A program made the position numbers and the translations under genes. A DNA stretch of 64,000 nucleotides from XYD12-FULL-36-8 sp964391015 (GTDB taxonomy: Bacteria; Bacteroidota; Ignavibacteria; Ignavibacteriales; Ignavibacteriaceae): positions 1 to 64,000 of the forward strand of contig CAYMKU010000015.1 of the NCBI GenBank assembly GCA_964391015.1, in the 5' to 3' direction. Position 1 is the first letter of the stretch, and every line of letters begins with the position of its first letter. Below, piece by piece: positions 34,286 through 43,182 of the stretch. The notes under the pieces are model-generated. The model made no database searches, was not told where the DNA came from, and saw only the letters and a program-made list of their open reading frames with translations.

Positions 34286-35566
34286 GTGCTTCAAGAATTT
34301 AACCACATAGAAAATGTTCGTGGTGACCTTAGTTTACCTGGCGACAAATCAATTTCACATCGTGCTGTAATATTTTCTGCTATGGCTGATGGGGTTTCAG
34401 AAATTGCAAATCTATCAGATGGAGATGATGTAAACTCTACTATAAAATGTTTCGAAGCAATGGGAGTAGAAATAGAGAAGGTTGGAAGATTAGTTAAAGT
34501 TCGAGGAAAAGGTTTTAGAAAATTTTCTAAACCAAAATCAGAATTAAACGCTGGGAATTCTGGAACAACAGCACGATTACTTAGTGGATTTTTAGCTGCT
34601 CAGGATTTTGAGGCGATTATTATTGGGGATGAGTCACTATCCAAAAGGCCGATGGGCAGGGTAATTAATCCGCTTAAATTAATGGGGACAAATTTCGAAT
34701 CGAATTCTAATGAAACGCTGCCTCTTAAAATATTTCCAAGTGAAAAGATTAATCCGATCAATTATGTGCTTCCTGTTGCAAGTGCACAAGTCAAGAGTGC
34801 TGTGATTATAGCTGCACTTCACGGCGAAGAGATTTCTTTGGTGACAGAGAAGTTCTTAACGAGAGATCACACAGAGCGGATGCTGAATCTAAAAACCGTA
34901 AATGAAGGTAAAGTAAAAACAATTTATTCATCAGTGGAAGATTATCCCCATCCGAATGCCTACTACGTACCTTCCGATATTTCTACGGCATCATTTTTCA
35001 TCGTTTTGACTTTGTTGCTAAAATCTTCTGAGTTGAGGTTAAGAAATATTAGTCTAAATCCCACGAGAATTGGAATTTTAAAAATTCTCAAGGCAATGGG
35101 AGGCAAGATTAAAATTGATAACGAAAGAGAAAGCAGTCATGAACCAATTGGTGATATTATAGTTCAAAGCAGTAACTTAAAAAACATTCTAGTAGATGAA
35201 GAAATCGTTCCCAACATTATTGATGAGATTCCAATTCTTTCAGTTGCTGGTTTATTTTCTGAGGGGAAATTCAGCATCAATCATGCAAAAGAGCTAAGGA
35301 AAAAGGAATCTGATAGAATTAATTCAATTTGTTACAATTATCGAATGCTTGGATTACAAGTGGAAGAATATGCCGATGGGTTTTCTGTTTCAGGCAATGT
35401 AAAAAATGATTTCCCCGTGTTCGAAAGTTTTGATGATCATAGAATTGCAATGACATTTTCGGTTCTTTCCTTATTATTGAAAGATGGAGGGAAAGTAAAT
35501 AAGTTTGAATGTGTGAGTATTTCTAATCCAAGTTTTATTTCTCAACTAAAACAAATTATGAGTTAA
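34286..35566 (+). CDS. aroA: 3-phosphoshikimate 1-carboxyvinyltransferase (EPSP synthase)
   Basis: AroA transfers the enolpyruvyl group of PEP to shikimate-3-phosphate in aromatic amino acid synthesis. Motifs: LSLPGDKSISHRAVIFSAMA, the class-defining NAGNSGTTARLLSG, KRPMGRVINPL, SAQVKSAVIIAAL, DEIPILSVAG, ELRKKESDRI and the catalytic DDHRIAM. The 426-residue length is normal. The start is a GTG directly after the TAA of the upstream gene. Gene bshC on the other strand ends 4 bases after its stop. The active-site loop keeps glycine in NAGNSGT as in the ordinary enzyme. Confidence 0.95.
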   Translation: MLQEFNHIENVRGDLSLPGDKSISHRAVIFSAMADGVSEIANLSDGDDVNSTIKCFEAMGVEIEKVGRLVKVRGKGFRKFSKPKSELNAGNSGTTARLLSGFLAAQDFEAIIIGDESLSKRPMGRVINPLKLMGTNFESNSNETLPLKIFPSEKINPINYVLPVASAQVKSAVIIAALHGEEISLVTEKFLTRDHTERMLNLKTVNEGKVKTIYSSVEDYPHPNAYYVPSDISTASFFIVLTLLLKSSELRLRNISLNPTRIGILKILKAMGGKIKIDNERESSHEPIGDIIVQSSNLKNILVDEEIVPNIIDEIPILSVAGLFSEGKFSINHAKELRKKESDRINSICYNYRMLGLQVEEYADGFSVSGNVKNDFPVFESFDDHRIAMTFSVLSLLLKDGGKVNKFECVSISNPSFISQLKQIMS

Positions 35567-35570
35567 ATTA

Positions 35571-37199
35571 TCACAACTCAATTACTTGATGTTCGAATTT
35601 ATTAATTACCAGATCTTCATATATTTTCTTTAAAACCTCAACGCCATATTTGTTTGCATAGTTAAAAAAATTCAACTCTCGTTCCTGTAAATTCGAATTC
35701 GGAAAAAGATTTGCAGAAGCTTTGTCTATCTGTCGCAGCGTAATTTCGTGATGTTTTTTTTGTGCTTCCGTAGCTTTTCCATTTAATTCGTCAACATATC
35801 CCAAAACTTTACCTCGGTATTTTGATGTTAGATCTGTCATAGTTTTATCAATCTCAAATAATTTCTCTTTGAGGTTATCAAAAGTAAGATCAATTTGGTT
35901 CCTAGTCTCTTTAAAAATTTCGTCAAGATTTCTATCTGAGACATTGTTGATGATTTTGTTTTTCAATTTATTTGAATCAGTGAAAACATCGGTGATGTTC
36001 ATTTCATACTTGTCGAGAATTGCTTTTACCGACTTCTCTAGAAGAGTAACCGAAGAACGTGGATAGATAATTGGAGGATCAATGTTGTAAAATTCGTAGA
36101 GCGGTAAGATTTGTCCGAAATAGGCAACTTCACTGGGACCGCCGACATAAAACCCCGTAGGGAAAAGAAAATCCTGACAGATTGGCCTGAGTAAAACATT
36201 CGGGCTGAATTTTTCAGGTTCTGTATCAATCAAGTTGTTCAGTTCCTCAAACGAAAACTTTTTTCTTTTACCTTTAAGACGGAATTCATTTTCAACTGGT
36301 TCAACAATGTATCTGCCCTCATCATAATTATAAAACAAATTGATCGGTCTGATTTTCACTTGAGCGTGATATGTTTCTTCAAGGCCGGCTGATGTGTACA
36401 CCAACTTTTCAGTGTGATTTCTAAAATTGCTAATTTCTTTTTTGAAAACTGGTTTTAATAAATTTTTTATTTCATGGTGTTGCGGATCAAAAATTATCAG
36501 TCCATATTCATCAAACAGCCAGAACAATAAATCTTTAAACGAATCCTTAAATGTTTTTTTCGAATTGTAGAACGCTTTAAGATTTTGGATTATTGAGCTT
36601 TTAAATTCAGTATTTCGTAACTGGGGTTCAAACTCATCTAGAAACTGATGAATTGATTCTTTGAAATTTAAGGAACCGACACTTCCACGATTTTGTTCTT
36701 CCTCGGTTGCTCCATCGTTATAGGAAATTTTAATTAACTCATTGTTGTCATTCAAAACACTAATTGAACATACTTCTTCGAAATCATGATCATCACCTTC
36801 CATCCAAAAAACGGGTACGAAGCTGTAATTGTCATATCTTTCTGACAAATGAGCGCAAAGTTTTACTGTGGTAATTATTTTGTATACAGTGTAAAGAGGT
36901 CCACCTAAAATTCCAAGTTGCTGGCCAGTAACAACAACAATCGTTTCCTTATTTTTTAATAGAGCAATGTTTTTAAGTGTTTTTGCAGATGGATTAAAGT
37001 CTTTGTATTGACTGCTAATAATGTTTGCAAGTTCGTTCCGGAACTCTTTTGGTGAATCGGAAAGCTGTTTAAATTTGTTCACGAATTGTTCTTTATCACG
37101 GTAATTGTACTTGTAATATTTTTGAACTCTGTCAAAACTGTAGAGATAATCAAGGAATAGTTTTGTATTTCCAGGAATCTCTTTGAAGTTAATGAACAT
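35571..37199 (-). CDS. bshC: Bacillithiol biosynthesis cysteine-adding enzyme
   Basis: BshC joins cysteine to glucosaminyl-malate, the last step to the thiol bacillithiol. Signatures are VVVTGQQLGILGGPLYTVYK, SFVPVFWMEGDDHDFEEVC (the HIGH/KMSKS-lookalike core), YAQVKIRPINLFYN and PTGFYVGGPSEVAYFGQ. The long C-terminal coiled-coil (about residues 400-500) is typical. 542 residues is standard. bshA and bshB are not in this window. It is convergent with aroA, with 4 bases between the stops. Confidence 0.93.
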   Translation of the reverse strand: MFINFKEIPGNTKLFLDYLYSFDRVQKYYKYNYRDKEQFVNKFKQLSDSPKEFRNELANIISSQYKDFNPSAKTLKNIALLKNKETIVVVTGQQLGILGGPLYTVYKIITTVKLCAHLSERYDNYSFVPVFWMEGDDHDFEEVCSISVLNDNNELIKISYNDGATEEEQNRGSVGSLNFKESIHQFLDEFEPQLRNTEFKSSIIQNLKAFYNSKKTFKDSFKDLLFWLFDEYGLIIFDPQHHEIKNLLKPVFKKEISNFRNHTEKLVYTSAGLEETYHAQVKIRPINLFYNYDEGRYIVEPVENEFRLKGKRKKFSFEELNNLIDTEPEKFSPNVLLRPICQDFLFPTGFYVGGPSEVAYFGQILPLYEFYNIDPPIIYPRSSVTLLEKSVKAILDKYEMNITDVFTDSNKLKNKIINNVSDRNLDEIFKETRNQIDLTFDNLKEKLFEIDKTMTDLTSKYRGKVLGYVDELNGKATEAQKKHHEITLRQIDKASANLFPNSNLQERELNFFNYANKYGVEVLKKIYEDLVINKFEHQVIEL

Positions 37200-37365
37200 T
37201 GATGCTCCGAATGCTTTTTATTTCTGCATTAAAACTAAGAAAATCTAATTTTCATCACAAGTTGTATGAAAGAAATCAGCTGTGTTTGATAGCGTTTTTA
37301 ATCACATTTAATTTCTTTTAGGACTGGTAAGATTTAGGTAATTTGACCTTAAAAATGAGCATAGT

Positions 37366-38382
37366 TTGGAAATAAATTTGTTGAAATACTTCACGCTAAA
37401 AAGATTTTTGAATTCACTGAAGATTCTTTTTTCTTTTAGCATTTCAAAATTAATTCATAAACCAATCGTTTGGGGTATGCCATTAACTTACTCAATTGAA
37501 CCAACCAACTTTTGCAATTTAAAATGTCCTGAATGCCCTTCGGGAACAGGGGAATTGACACGTCCGCTGGGGTTTATGAATGTTGACAATTTTAAGAAAA
37601 TAATTGATGAAATATGCGAAACAGGTTTCTATGTACAGCTATTTTTTCAAGGTGAGCCATACCTAAATAAACATCTTACAGAAATGATTGCCTATGCTCA
37701 AAGCAAGAACGTTTATGTTTCCATCAGTACAAATGGGAATTTAATATCACATAAAAACATCAATAAACTGATGGAGCATTTCCCCGATAAAATTATTTTT
37801 TCACTTGATGGGTTAGATGAAGAGAGCTATCAAAATTATAGAGTTGGTGGAACATTCAAACAAGCTGATGAGGCATTACAATTAATTGTAGAAGCCAAAA
37901 GAAAATTGCATCTTAAAAATCCGTTTATCGAGCTTCAGTTCATAGTAATGAAGCAAAATGAACATTTACTTGATGAGGTTAAGGAATATGGTCGAAAAAG
38001 GTTTGTAGATCGTATAGTGTTCAAGACAATGCAAATTTCATCTTATGACAATGCGTTAAAATATCTGCCAACAAAAACTGAATATTCTCGTTACACCGTC
38101 GAGAACGGCAGCTACAAATTGAAAGGCAAATTCAAAGATCATTGCTTTGCTTTGTGGCGGACAGGAGTAATTACATGGGATAATAAAATGGTGCCATGCT
38201 GTTTTGATAAAGACGCAAACTTTGTTCTTGGTGGTCTTAATCAATATTCTATTAAAGAAATTTGGAAATCGGCACCATATCAAAATTTTAGAAATGGCTT
38301 ACTGCAAAATCGTAAGGGGAATGAAATGTGCAGTAACTGTACAGAAGGATTAAAAGTGAATATATTTCAGATAGAAAATTGA
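37366..38382 (+). CDS. Radical SAM protein with SPASM domain
   Basis: The cluster motif is C-x3-C-x2-C in NFCNLKCPECPSGTG, followed by FFQGEPYLNKHL and FSLDGLDEESYQNYR. The C-terminus has VPCCFDKD and MCSNCTEG as auxiliary cluster ligands. It resembles the protein at 17894-18991 in size and layout. Substrate unknown. It is followed 13 bases later by a flippase-like gene and then a glycosyltransferase, so it may modify an envelope polysaccharide or lipid head group. Start is TTG (37366); no ATG lies in frame upstream of the domain. Confidence 0.85.
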   Translation: MEINLLKYFTLKRFLNSLKILFSFSISKLIHKPIVWGMPLTYSIEPTNFCNLKCPECPSGTGELTRPLGFMNVDNFKKIIDEICETGFYVQLFFQGEPYLNKHLTEMIAYAQSKNVYVSISTNGNLISHKNINKLMEHFPDKIIFSLDGLDEESYQNYRVGGTFKQADEALQLIVEAKRKLHLKNPFIELQFIVMKQNEHLLDEVKEYGRKRFVDRIVFKTMQISSYDNALKYLPTKTEYSRYTVENGSYKLKGKFKDHCFALWRTGVITWDNKMVPCCFDKDANFVLGGLNQYSIKEIWKSAPYQNFRNGLLQNRKGNEMCSNCTEGLKVNIFQIEN

Positions 38383-38395
38383 AATTATATTTGGT

Positions 38396-39376
38396 ATGGA
38401 TTCAGGATTTATTACTTCAATAAAGAGGTCACAAAACTTAAAATCGAAAGTATTTTTCCTTTTTAAGCTAATAGTCGCTTTATCACTGCTGTTTTACCTT
38501 TTTACATATGTTCAATTAAAGAATGTTGTTGAAACAATATCAAATTCAAATGTTTCACTTCTTCTTACAAGTTTGGTATTGCTGGTCCCCAATATTTATT
38601 TACAGTATTTGAAATGGAGAATGACTTGTAAACAGTTGCTCGGAGAAAATAGAAAAAGGAATACTTTTTTGTCGTTGTTCTATGGATTTCCGCCAGCAGT
38701 TTTTACTCCTGGAAGAACAGGAGAATACATTGGAAGGGGATTAGCTTTTAAAGATCGTCCATTTATGGAGATAATCTTGGCAACATTTGTTGATAAATTT
38801 TTTAATGTATTAGTTACAATTACTTTCGGAATTATAAGTTCAATTTTATTCATGAAAGTGTACTATCAGACAAATAATTTTATTTCGCTTCCCTTGCTAA
38901 TTGTATTTTCAATGATTGTGATCTTCGCGATTGTAATCATATTCTCGAATAAAGATTGGCTTTATAATTTAACAACACCTTTGCACAGATTTAAACTTTT
39001 GAAAGGGATTGAGGAAAAGTTATTAATCCTTAAAAAACTGGATAGTGGCTTTGCTATAAAGATGTTCTTGGTGTCATTATTATTTTTTTTATGCTACCTT
39101 TTACAGTTCATGATATTGATGATTGCATTTTCACATCACTATGAAGTGTGGAAATATTTTTGGGCAGCAAATTTGATAATGTTTGCCAAGTCTATTTTAT
39201 CTCCAATTTCAATTAGTGAACTTGGAATAAGAGAAGGTGCATCGGTTTTTTTCTTGACTAAAATGGGCGAATCATCAAGTACGGCACTAAATGCCTCGCT
39301 CATACTTTTTTTTATTAACATAATTATTCCTTCTGTAATTGGCATATTTCTTTTATTTGTGAAAAATGATGATTGA
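38396..39376 (+). CDS. Flippase-like (lysylphosphatidylglycerol synthase TM-domain) membrane protein
   Basis: A polytopic membrane protein with about eight helices. The LPG-synthase-like pattern includes FYGFPPAVFTPGRTGEYIGRGLAF after the second helix and ISPISISELGIREGASVFFL near the end, typical of UPF0104/AglD-like proteins that act on lipid-linked sugars. It has no LPG synthase catalytic domain. It overlaps the following glycosyltransferase gene by 11 bases, so they are coupled. A second member of the family is at 53897-54898. Confidence 0.85.
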   Translation: MDSGFITSIKRSQNLKSKVFFLFKLIVALSLLFYLFTYVQLKNVVETISNSNVSLLLTSLVLLVPNIYLQYLKWRMTCKQLLGENRKRNTFLSLFYGFPPAVFTPGRTGEYIGRGLAFKDRPFMEIILATFVDKFFNVLVTITFGIISSILFMKVYYQTNNFISLPLLIVFSMIVIFAIVIIFSNKDWLYNLTTPLHRFKLLKGIEEKLLILKKLDSGFAIKMFLVSLLFFLCYLLQFMILMIAFSHHYEVWKYFWAANLIMFAKSILSPISISELGIREGASVFFLTKMGESSSTALNASLILFFINIIIPSVIGIFLLFVKNDD

Positions 39377-40505
39377 AATAGTCCTTGTTCTGATATTTGC
39401 TCTATTACTTTTAAATTACCTTTTGTTTTTATCAGACATCAGTAGAGGACTCAAAAAGCTTTCGAAAAATTTTCAATCAATAATTCCATCGGAGTTTGTA
39501 TCTGTAATCGTTCCATTCAGAAATGAATCTGAAAATATTTTGTCAAGCTTAAATAGTTTAGCTTTACAAAATTATCCTTATAATAAATTTGAGGTTATTT
39601 TTGTTAATGATTCTTCATCAGATGATTCATTAGAAAAGTTGCAGAGTTCTCAAAAGCCAAATAACTTCAGAATAATTTCAGTTCCCAATATTTCCCACGA
39701 TAGAGCATTTAAAAAAAAGGCCATAACTTATGGAATTGAGCATGCTCGGGGAGAAATAATTGTGACTACAGATGCTGATTGTATCCATAATAAAAATTGG
39801 CTGAGCAGATTAGTTTCAATTTATGATATACAAACAGGATTTGTCTCTGGTCCGACTTCTTTTAATTCAGGTCAAACTTTGTTTTCTAAAATTCAAACAC
39901 TTGAATTTGCCGGACTAGTCCTAGCTGGGGCTGGTTTAATTGGTTTGGGAAACCCAACAATATGCAATGGAGCTAATTTAAGTTTTCGAAAAAAAGTCTT
40001 TAATCAACTTAATGGTTACGAGGATCAATTGCATTTGTCCTCTGGTGATGATGAATTGTTAATGCAAAAAATTGCAACCGAAACGGATTATATGGTTAAA
40101 TTTTGTTGGGATCAGGATACTGTTGTTTTAACCAAACCAAACATAAATATTTTCGAATTTTTTCAGCAGCGTAATCGTTGGGCAAGCAAAGGATTATTTT
40201 ACAAAAATAAAACTTTGATTGCACGATTAATCTTGATTTATTTTTTTTACTTCAGCATTATTTTACAGATTTGCCTATCAATCCTTTTTTCGAAAATATT
40301 TCTAATTACTTTTTCATTCTGTTTGGTCTTGAAATTTATAATTGAATACAAAATTATTTCGAAAGGAATTGGTTTTCTCTTCGAACGTGATTTAATGAAA
40401 TATTTTCTTATAGCCGAAGTCTTTCAAATGTTATACTTGCCAATTGCGGGAATTGGCGGAATTGTTGGTAAGTTCAAGTGGAAGGACCGTAAGCTAAATC
40501 GGTAG
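39366..40505 (+). CDS. Membrane-anchored GT2 glycosyltransferase
   Basis: An N-terminal membrane helix (MIEIVLVLIFALLLLNYLLFL) is followed by a GT-A domain: VSVIVPFRNESENILSSLNSL, FEVIFVNDSSSDDS, VTTDADCIHNKNWL with the DxD motif, and FQQRNRWASKG (the Q-x-x-RW of processive enzymes). Two or three C-terminal helices anchor it. These features resemble cellulose/hyaluronan-synthase-type transferases. It shares 11 bases with the flippase-like gene before it. Confidence 0.87.
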   Translation: MMIEIVLVLIFALLLLNYLLFLSDISRGLKKLSKNFQSIIPSEFVSVIVPFRNESENILSSLNSLALQNYPYNKFEVIFVNDSSSDDSLEKLQSSQKPNNFRIISVPNISHDRAFKKKAITYGIEHARGEIIVTTDADCIHNKNWLSRLVSIYDIQTGFVSGPTSFNSGQTLFSKIQTLEFAGLVLAGAGLIGLGNPTICNGANLSFRKKVFNQLNGYEDQLHLSSGDDELLMQKIATETDYMVKFCWDQDTVVLTKPNINIFEFFQQRNRWASKGLFYKNKTLIARLILIYFFYFSIILQICLSILFSKIFLITFSFCLVLKFIIEYKIISKGIGFLFERDLMKYFLIAEVFQMLYLPIAGIGGIVGKFKWKDRKLNR

Positions 40506-40536
40506 GGAACCAAAGGTACCCAAAAGATTAATTATT

Positions 40537-40649
40537 TTACCGTCCACTAAAGTATTTCCATTGTTCATAATACTGAACAACTTCTTTTGTTGATGCTTCA
40601 AAATTTACATTTTTGAAATAACATCAATGGCATATTCATTGTCTCCCGA
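40537..40649 (-). pseudogene. Possible short remnant of a degraded gene
   Basis: Read on the minus strand the segment gives SGDNEYAIDVISKM and, in a neighbouring frame, NFEASTKEVVQYYEQWKYFSGR before a stop, a protein-like C-terminus with one frameshift. The opposite strand has no obvious gene here. The fragment is about 37 codons and its family is not recognised, so this is uncertain. Confidence 0.25.
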
Positions 40650-40683
40650 GAATTAAAGTAAAACAATTATAAGAGGTGAAAAA

Positions 40684-41970
40684 ATGAAACGCTTATTAAT
40701 AATCTTCGCACTTTTAGTTGGTTTAACAGTTATAGGTGAGGCAAAATCTCAAAACCACATAAATACTTATGGATATTTCTACTCACACCTTTCACCACAC
40801 GGTGTGTGGATGGAATTTGACGATGGTTTGATAGTTTGGCGTCCTACAATAATGCGAAGGAATTGGGCACCTTATAGTATTGGAAGATGGATATGGACAG
40901 ATTATGGTTGGTATTGGGATTCTTACGAATCCTTCGGCTACATTACTTATCATTATGGTCGTTGGTATTATGATGATTATTACGGATGGATTTGGATTCC
41001 TGATTATGATTGGGCTCCGGCGTGGGTTGAATGGAGATATGATGATAGTTACATTGGCTGGGCTCCGCTTCCACCTTATGCAGTATTCTCAATAAATGTC
41101 GGGATTCATTTTACGTTCAATTATGTAACTCCTTATAATCATTGGCATTTTGTAAACTACAATTATATGTGTGATCCCTATGTATATAATCATTATGTAG
41201 GTGCTAAGTACAAATACAGAGTATTCTCCAATACAAAGTACAGAAATGATTATGGATATTCTAACGGAAGGGTTATCAATAGAGGTGTTGATATAAGTGA
41301 AATTAGATCAAGAAGTGGTCAGGATATTCGACAAAGAAATTTACAGCAGGTTTCGGATCCTAATGAATTATCTCGAACTGACAAAGATAGAAATCTGGAA
41401 AGGAAAAATGATGTTGTTCGAACATTTATCCCTCCGAAAGATGAACTAAGAAGAAACGATGTTAGAGATACAGATATAAGAAAAATTGAAAGACGATCCT
41501 CCCTTGAAACATCGAGGCTGCAGATTGGTGATAGGCGAAATAATAATGAAGATGCAGAGGTTAAGGTTAGAACTGATGACTCAAGAAATATCACTAGGGA
41601 AAGAAATACTAAAGTTCAACAGATTGAGGAAAAACAGCGCACTCAAGAGAGAACGGATGTGAAAAGAAAGCAAGAGGAAATCGAAATAAATACTGAGCGT
41701 CAGAGAAAGGAAATTTCAAACTCAGAAAATCCGTTGAAAAGAATAGATACAGATAACTCTCGATCTAATCAAAATGAGGTTCGACAAGAAAGGAATACAC
41801 AGATTCAAAGACAGCAAAATGAGATTAAAGTGGAAAGGAAAAATGAATTAAACAGACAAGAAAATCACACACAAAATCGAAATGATGTGCAAAGGAATAA
41901 AGATTCTCGAAATAGTGATCAAAGGATGAATCAAGATTCCCGAACTTCTGAACGAACTCGAACCAAATAA
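40684..41970 (+). CDS. DUF6600-like secreted protein with charged C-terminal tail
   Basis: A signal peptide (RLLIIFALLVGLTVIGEAKSQ) precedes a tryptophan- and tyrosine-rich domain of repeating YGRWxW, YGWYWDS and APAWVEWRYDDSYIGWAPLPP units, characteristic of DUF6600-like proteins. From about residue 200 the chain turns into a long Arg/Glu/Asn/Gln-rich low-complexity tail, probably coiled and disordered. It is predicted outside the cytoplasm. Function unknown. A good ribosome site (AGAGGTGAAAAA-ATG) fixes the start. Confidence 0.8.
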   Translation: MKRLLIIFALLVGLTVIGEAKSQNHINTYGYFYSHLSPHGVWMEFDDGLIVWRPTIMRRNWAPYSIGRWIWTDYGWYWDSYESFGYITYHYGRWYYDDYYGWIWIPDYDWAPAWVEWRYDDSYIGWAPLPPYAVFSINVGIHFTFNYVTPYNHWHFVNYNYMCDPYVYNHYVGAKYKYRVFSNTKYRNDYGYSNGRVINRGVDISEIRSRSGQDIRQRNLQQVSDPNELSRTDKDRNLERKNDVVRTFIPPKDELRRNDVRDTDIRKIERRSSLETSRLQIGDRRNNNEDAEVKVRTDDSRNITRERNTKVQQIEEKQRTQERTDVKRKQEEIEINTERQRKEISNSENPLKRIDTDNSRSNQNEVRQERNTQIQRQQNEIKVERKNELNRQENHTQNRNDVQRNKDSRNSDQRMNQDSRTSERTRTK

Positions 41971-41991
41971 CCCAAAAGCATCTCTCCACTG

Positions 41992-42028
41992 AAACGGTGA
42001 TGGTGTAAAAACCGTCACCGTTTTTATT
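41992..42028 (+). terminator. Intrinsic terminator after the DUF6600-like gene
   Basis: A 13-bp stem, AAACGGTGATGGT (41992-42004) with ACCGTCACCGTTT (42011-42023) and one T-G wobble, has a 6-base loop (GTAAAA) and a T run (TTTTTATT) at the end of the stem. It lies 22 bases past the stop. Confidence 0.9.
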
Positions 42029-42084
42029 ATGACTTCTGTAACATTTTTATCAAATTAGCACCAATTAATTTCAAATGACTAAGT

Positions 42085-42843
42085 ATGAAAGATAAAAGTA
42101 CCCGGCTTTTCTATTTCCTTGGAGCATTTTTTTTAGCCAATGCAATTCTTGCTGAATTTATTGGTGTTAAAATTTTTTCACTCGAAAGAACAATTGGGCA
42201 AAATCCAATTAGCATTGATTTGTTAGGAATAGAAAACCTCTCCTTTAATTTGAGTGCTGGTGTTTTGTTATGGCCTGTAGTTTTTATCATGACAGATATA
42301 ATCAATGAATATTTTGGCAGGAAGGGAGTGAGATTTCTTTCATTTACTGCCGCTGGATTAATTCTTTACGCTTTCCTAATGGTCTTCTTTGCTATGTTTC
42401 TACAACCTGCTGATTTCTGGATCGAGAGGATGACTCCAAATGGCGTAATCAATATGGATCATGCATTCAAAGCTATATTCGGACAGGGATTGTGGATTAT
42501 TGTTGGGTCACTTACAGCTTTTCTAATCGGCCAATTAGTTGATGTAACGGTTTTTCATTTAGTAAAAGAAAAAACAGGTAATAGTAAAATTTGGCTTCGT
42601 GCCACAGGTTCAACATTAGTATCTCAATTCATAGACAGCTTTGTTGTTTTATTTATTGCTTTCTACATTGGTGCAGGGTGGGATTTAAAGTTAGTGCTTG
42701 CTATTGGAATAATGAATTACTCATATAAGTTTTTAATTGCAGTTTTGCTAACTCCTCTATTATACGTAATCCACTACTTTATAGACGTTTATCTTGGTAA
42801 GGATTTAGCACACAAGCTAATGGAGGAAGCAACGGAGAAATAA
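42085..42843 (+). CDS. Queuosine precursor transporter (VUT/YhhQ family)
   Basis: An inner-membrane importer of queuosine precursors such as preQ1 or preQ0, used for tRNA wobble modification. The 252-residue protein has about six to seven helices with YFLGAFFLANAILAEFIGVKIF at the N-terminus, VVFIMTDIINEYFGRKGVRFL after the second helix, and LRATGSTLVSQFIDSFVVLF, all typical of DUF165/YhhQ. The queuosine biosynthesis genes are not visible here. No preQ1 riboswitch hairpin is seen in the 62 bases between the terminator and the ATG. Confidence 0.88.
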   Translation: MKDKSTRLFYFLGAFFLANAILAEFIGVKIFSLERTIGQNPISIDLLGIENLSFNLSAGVLLWPVVFIMTDIINEYFGRKGVRFLSFTAAGLILYAFLMVFFAMFLQPADFWIERMTPNGVINMDHAFKAIFGQGLWIIVGSLTAFLIGQLVDVTVFHLVKEKTGNSKIWLRATGSTLVSQFIDSFVVLFIAFYIGAGWDLKLVLAIGIMNYSYKFLIAVLLTPLLYVIHYFIDVYLGKDLAHKLMEEATEK

Positions 42844-43182
42844 TTAAAACTTATAATTTTATACCTCTAAGTGAACTTTAAATCTGTTATCTCTCTCAGT
42901 ATTAGAAATTTCCTTATCATTATTAAGAAAAAAATAGAGTACAAAAATATTTTGTTAAATTGAACTACTTCATCAATGCAAAAACAATTTCTAATGTTAA
43001 TATTTATTCTTAACATAGATTTGAACTTATGGCATACTTTATGGAAATTAGTATAGTAGTTTTTAATCTTTTTGGGGTTACGGAGCTAATACTAATGTCA
43101 AAATATTCTTTTCCCATCTCAATAGTGTGTTACATTTCGAACATCAAAGTTTTACATTTATTAATAACAAGTAGGAGTTAAA
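42844..43182. other. Intergenic stretch before the malic enzyme gene
   Basis: About 340 bases without a gene. It is AT-rich and probably holds the promoter of the malic enzyme gene; I see no hairpin, repeat or riboswitch motif. Only the last bases, with an AGGAG ribosome site, are clearly functional. Confidence 0.5.

Noticed and set aside
42025..42084. preQ1 riboswitch before the queuosine precursor transporter
   Set aside because: The 60 bases between the terminator and the ATG lack a matching hairpin and A-rich tail.
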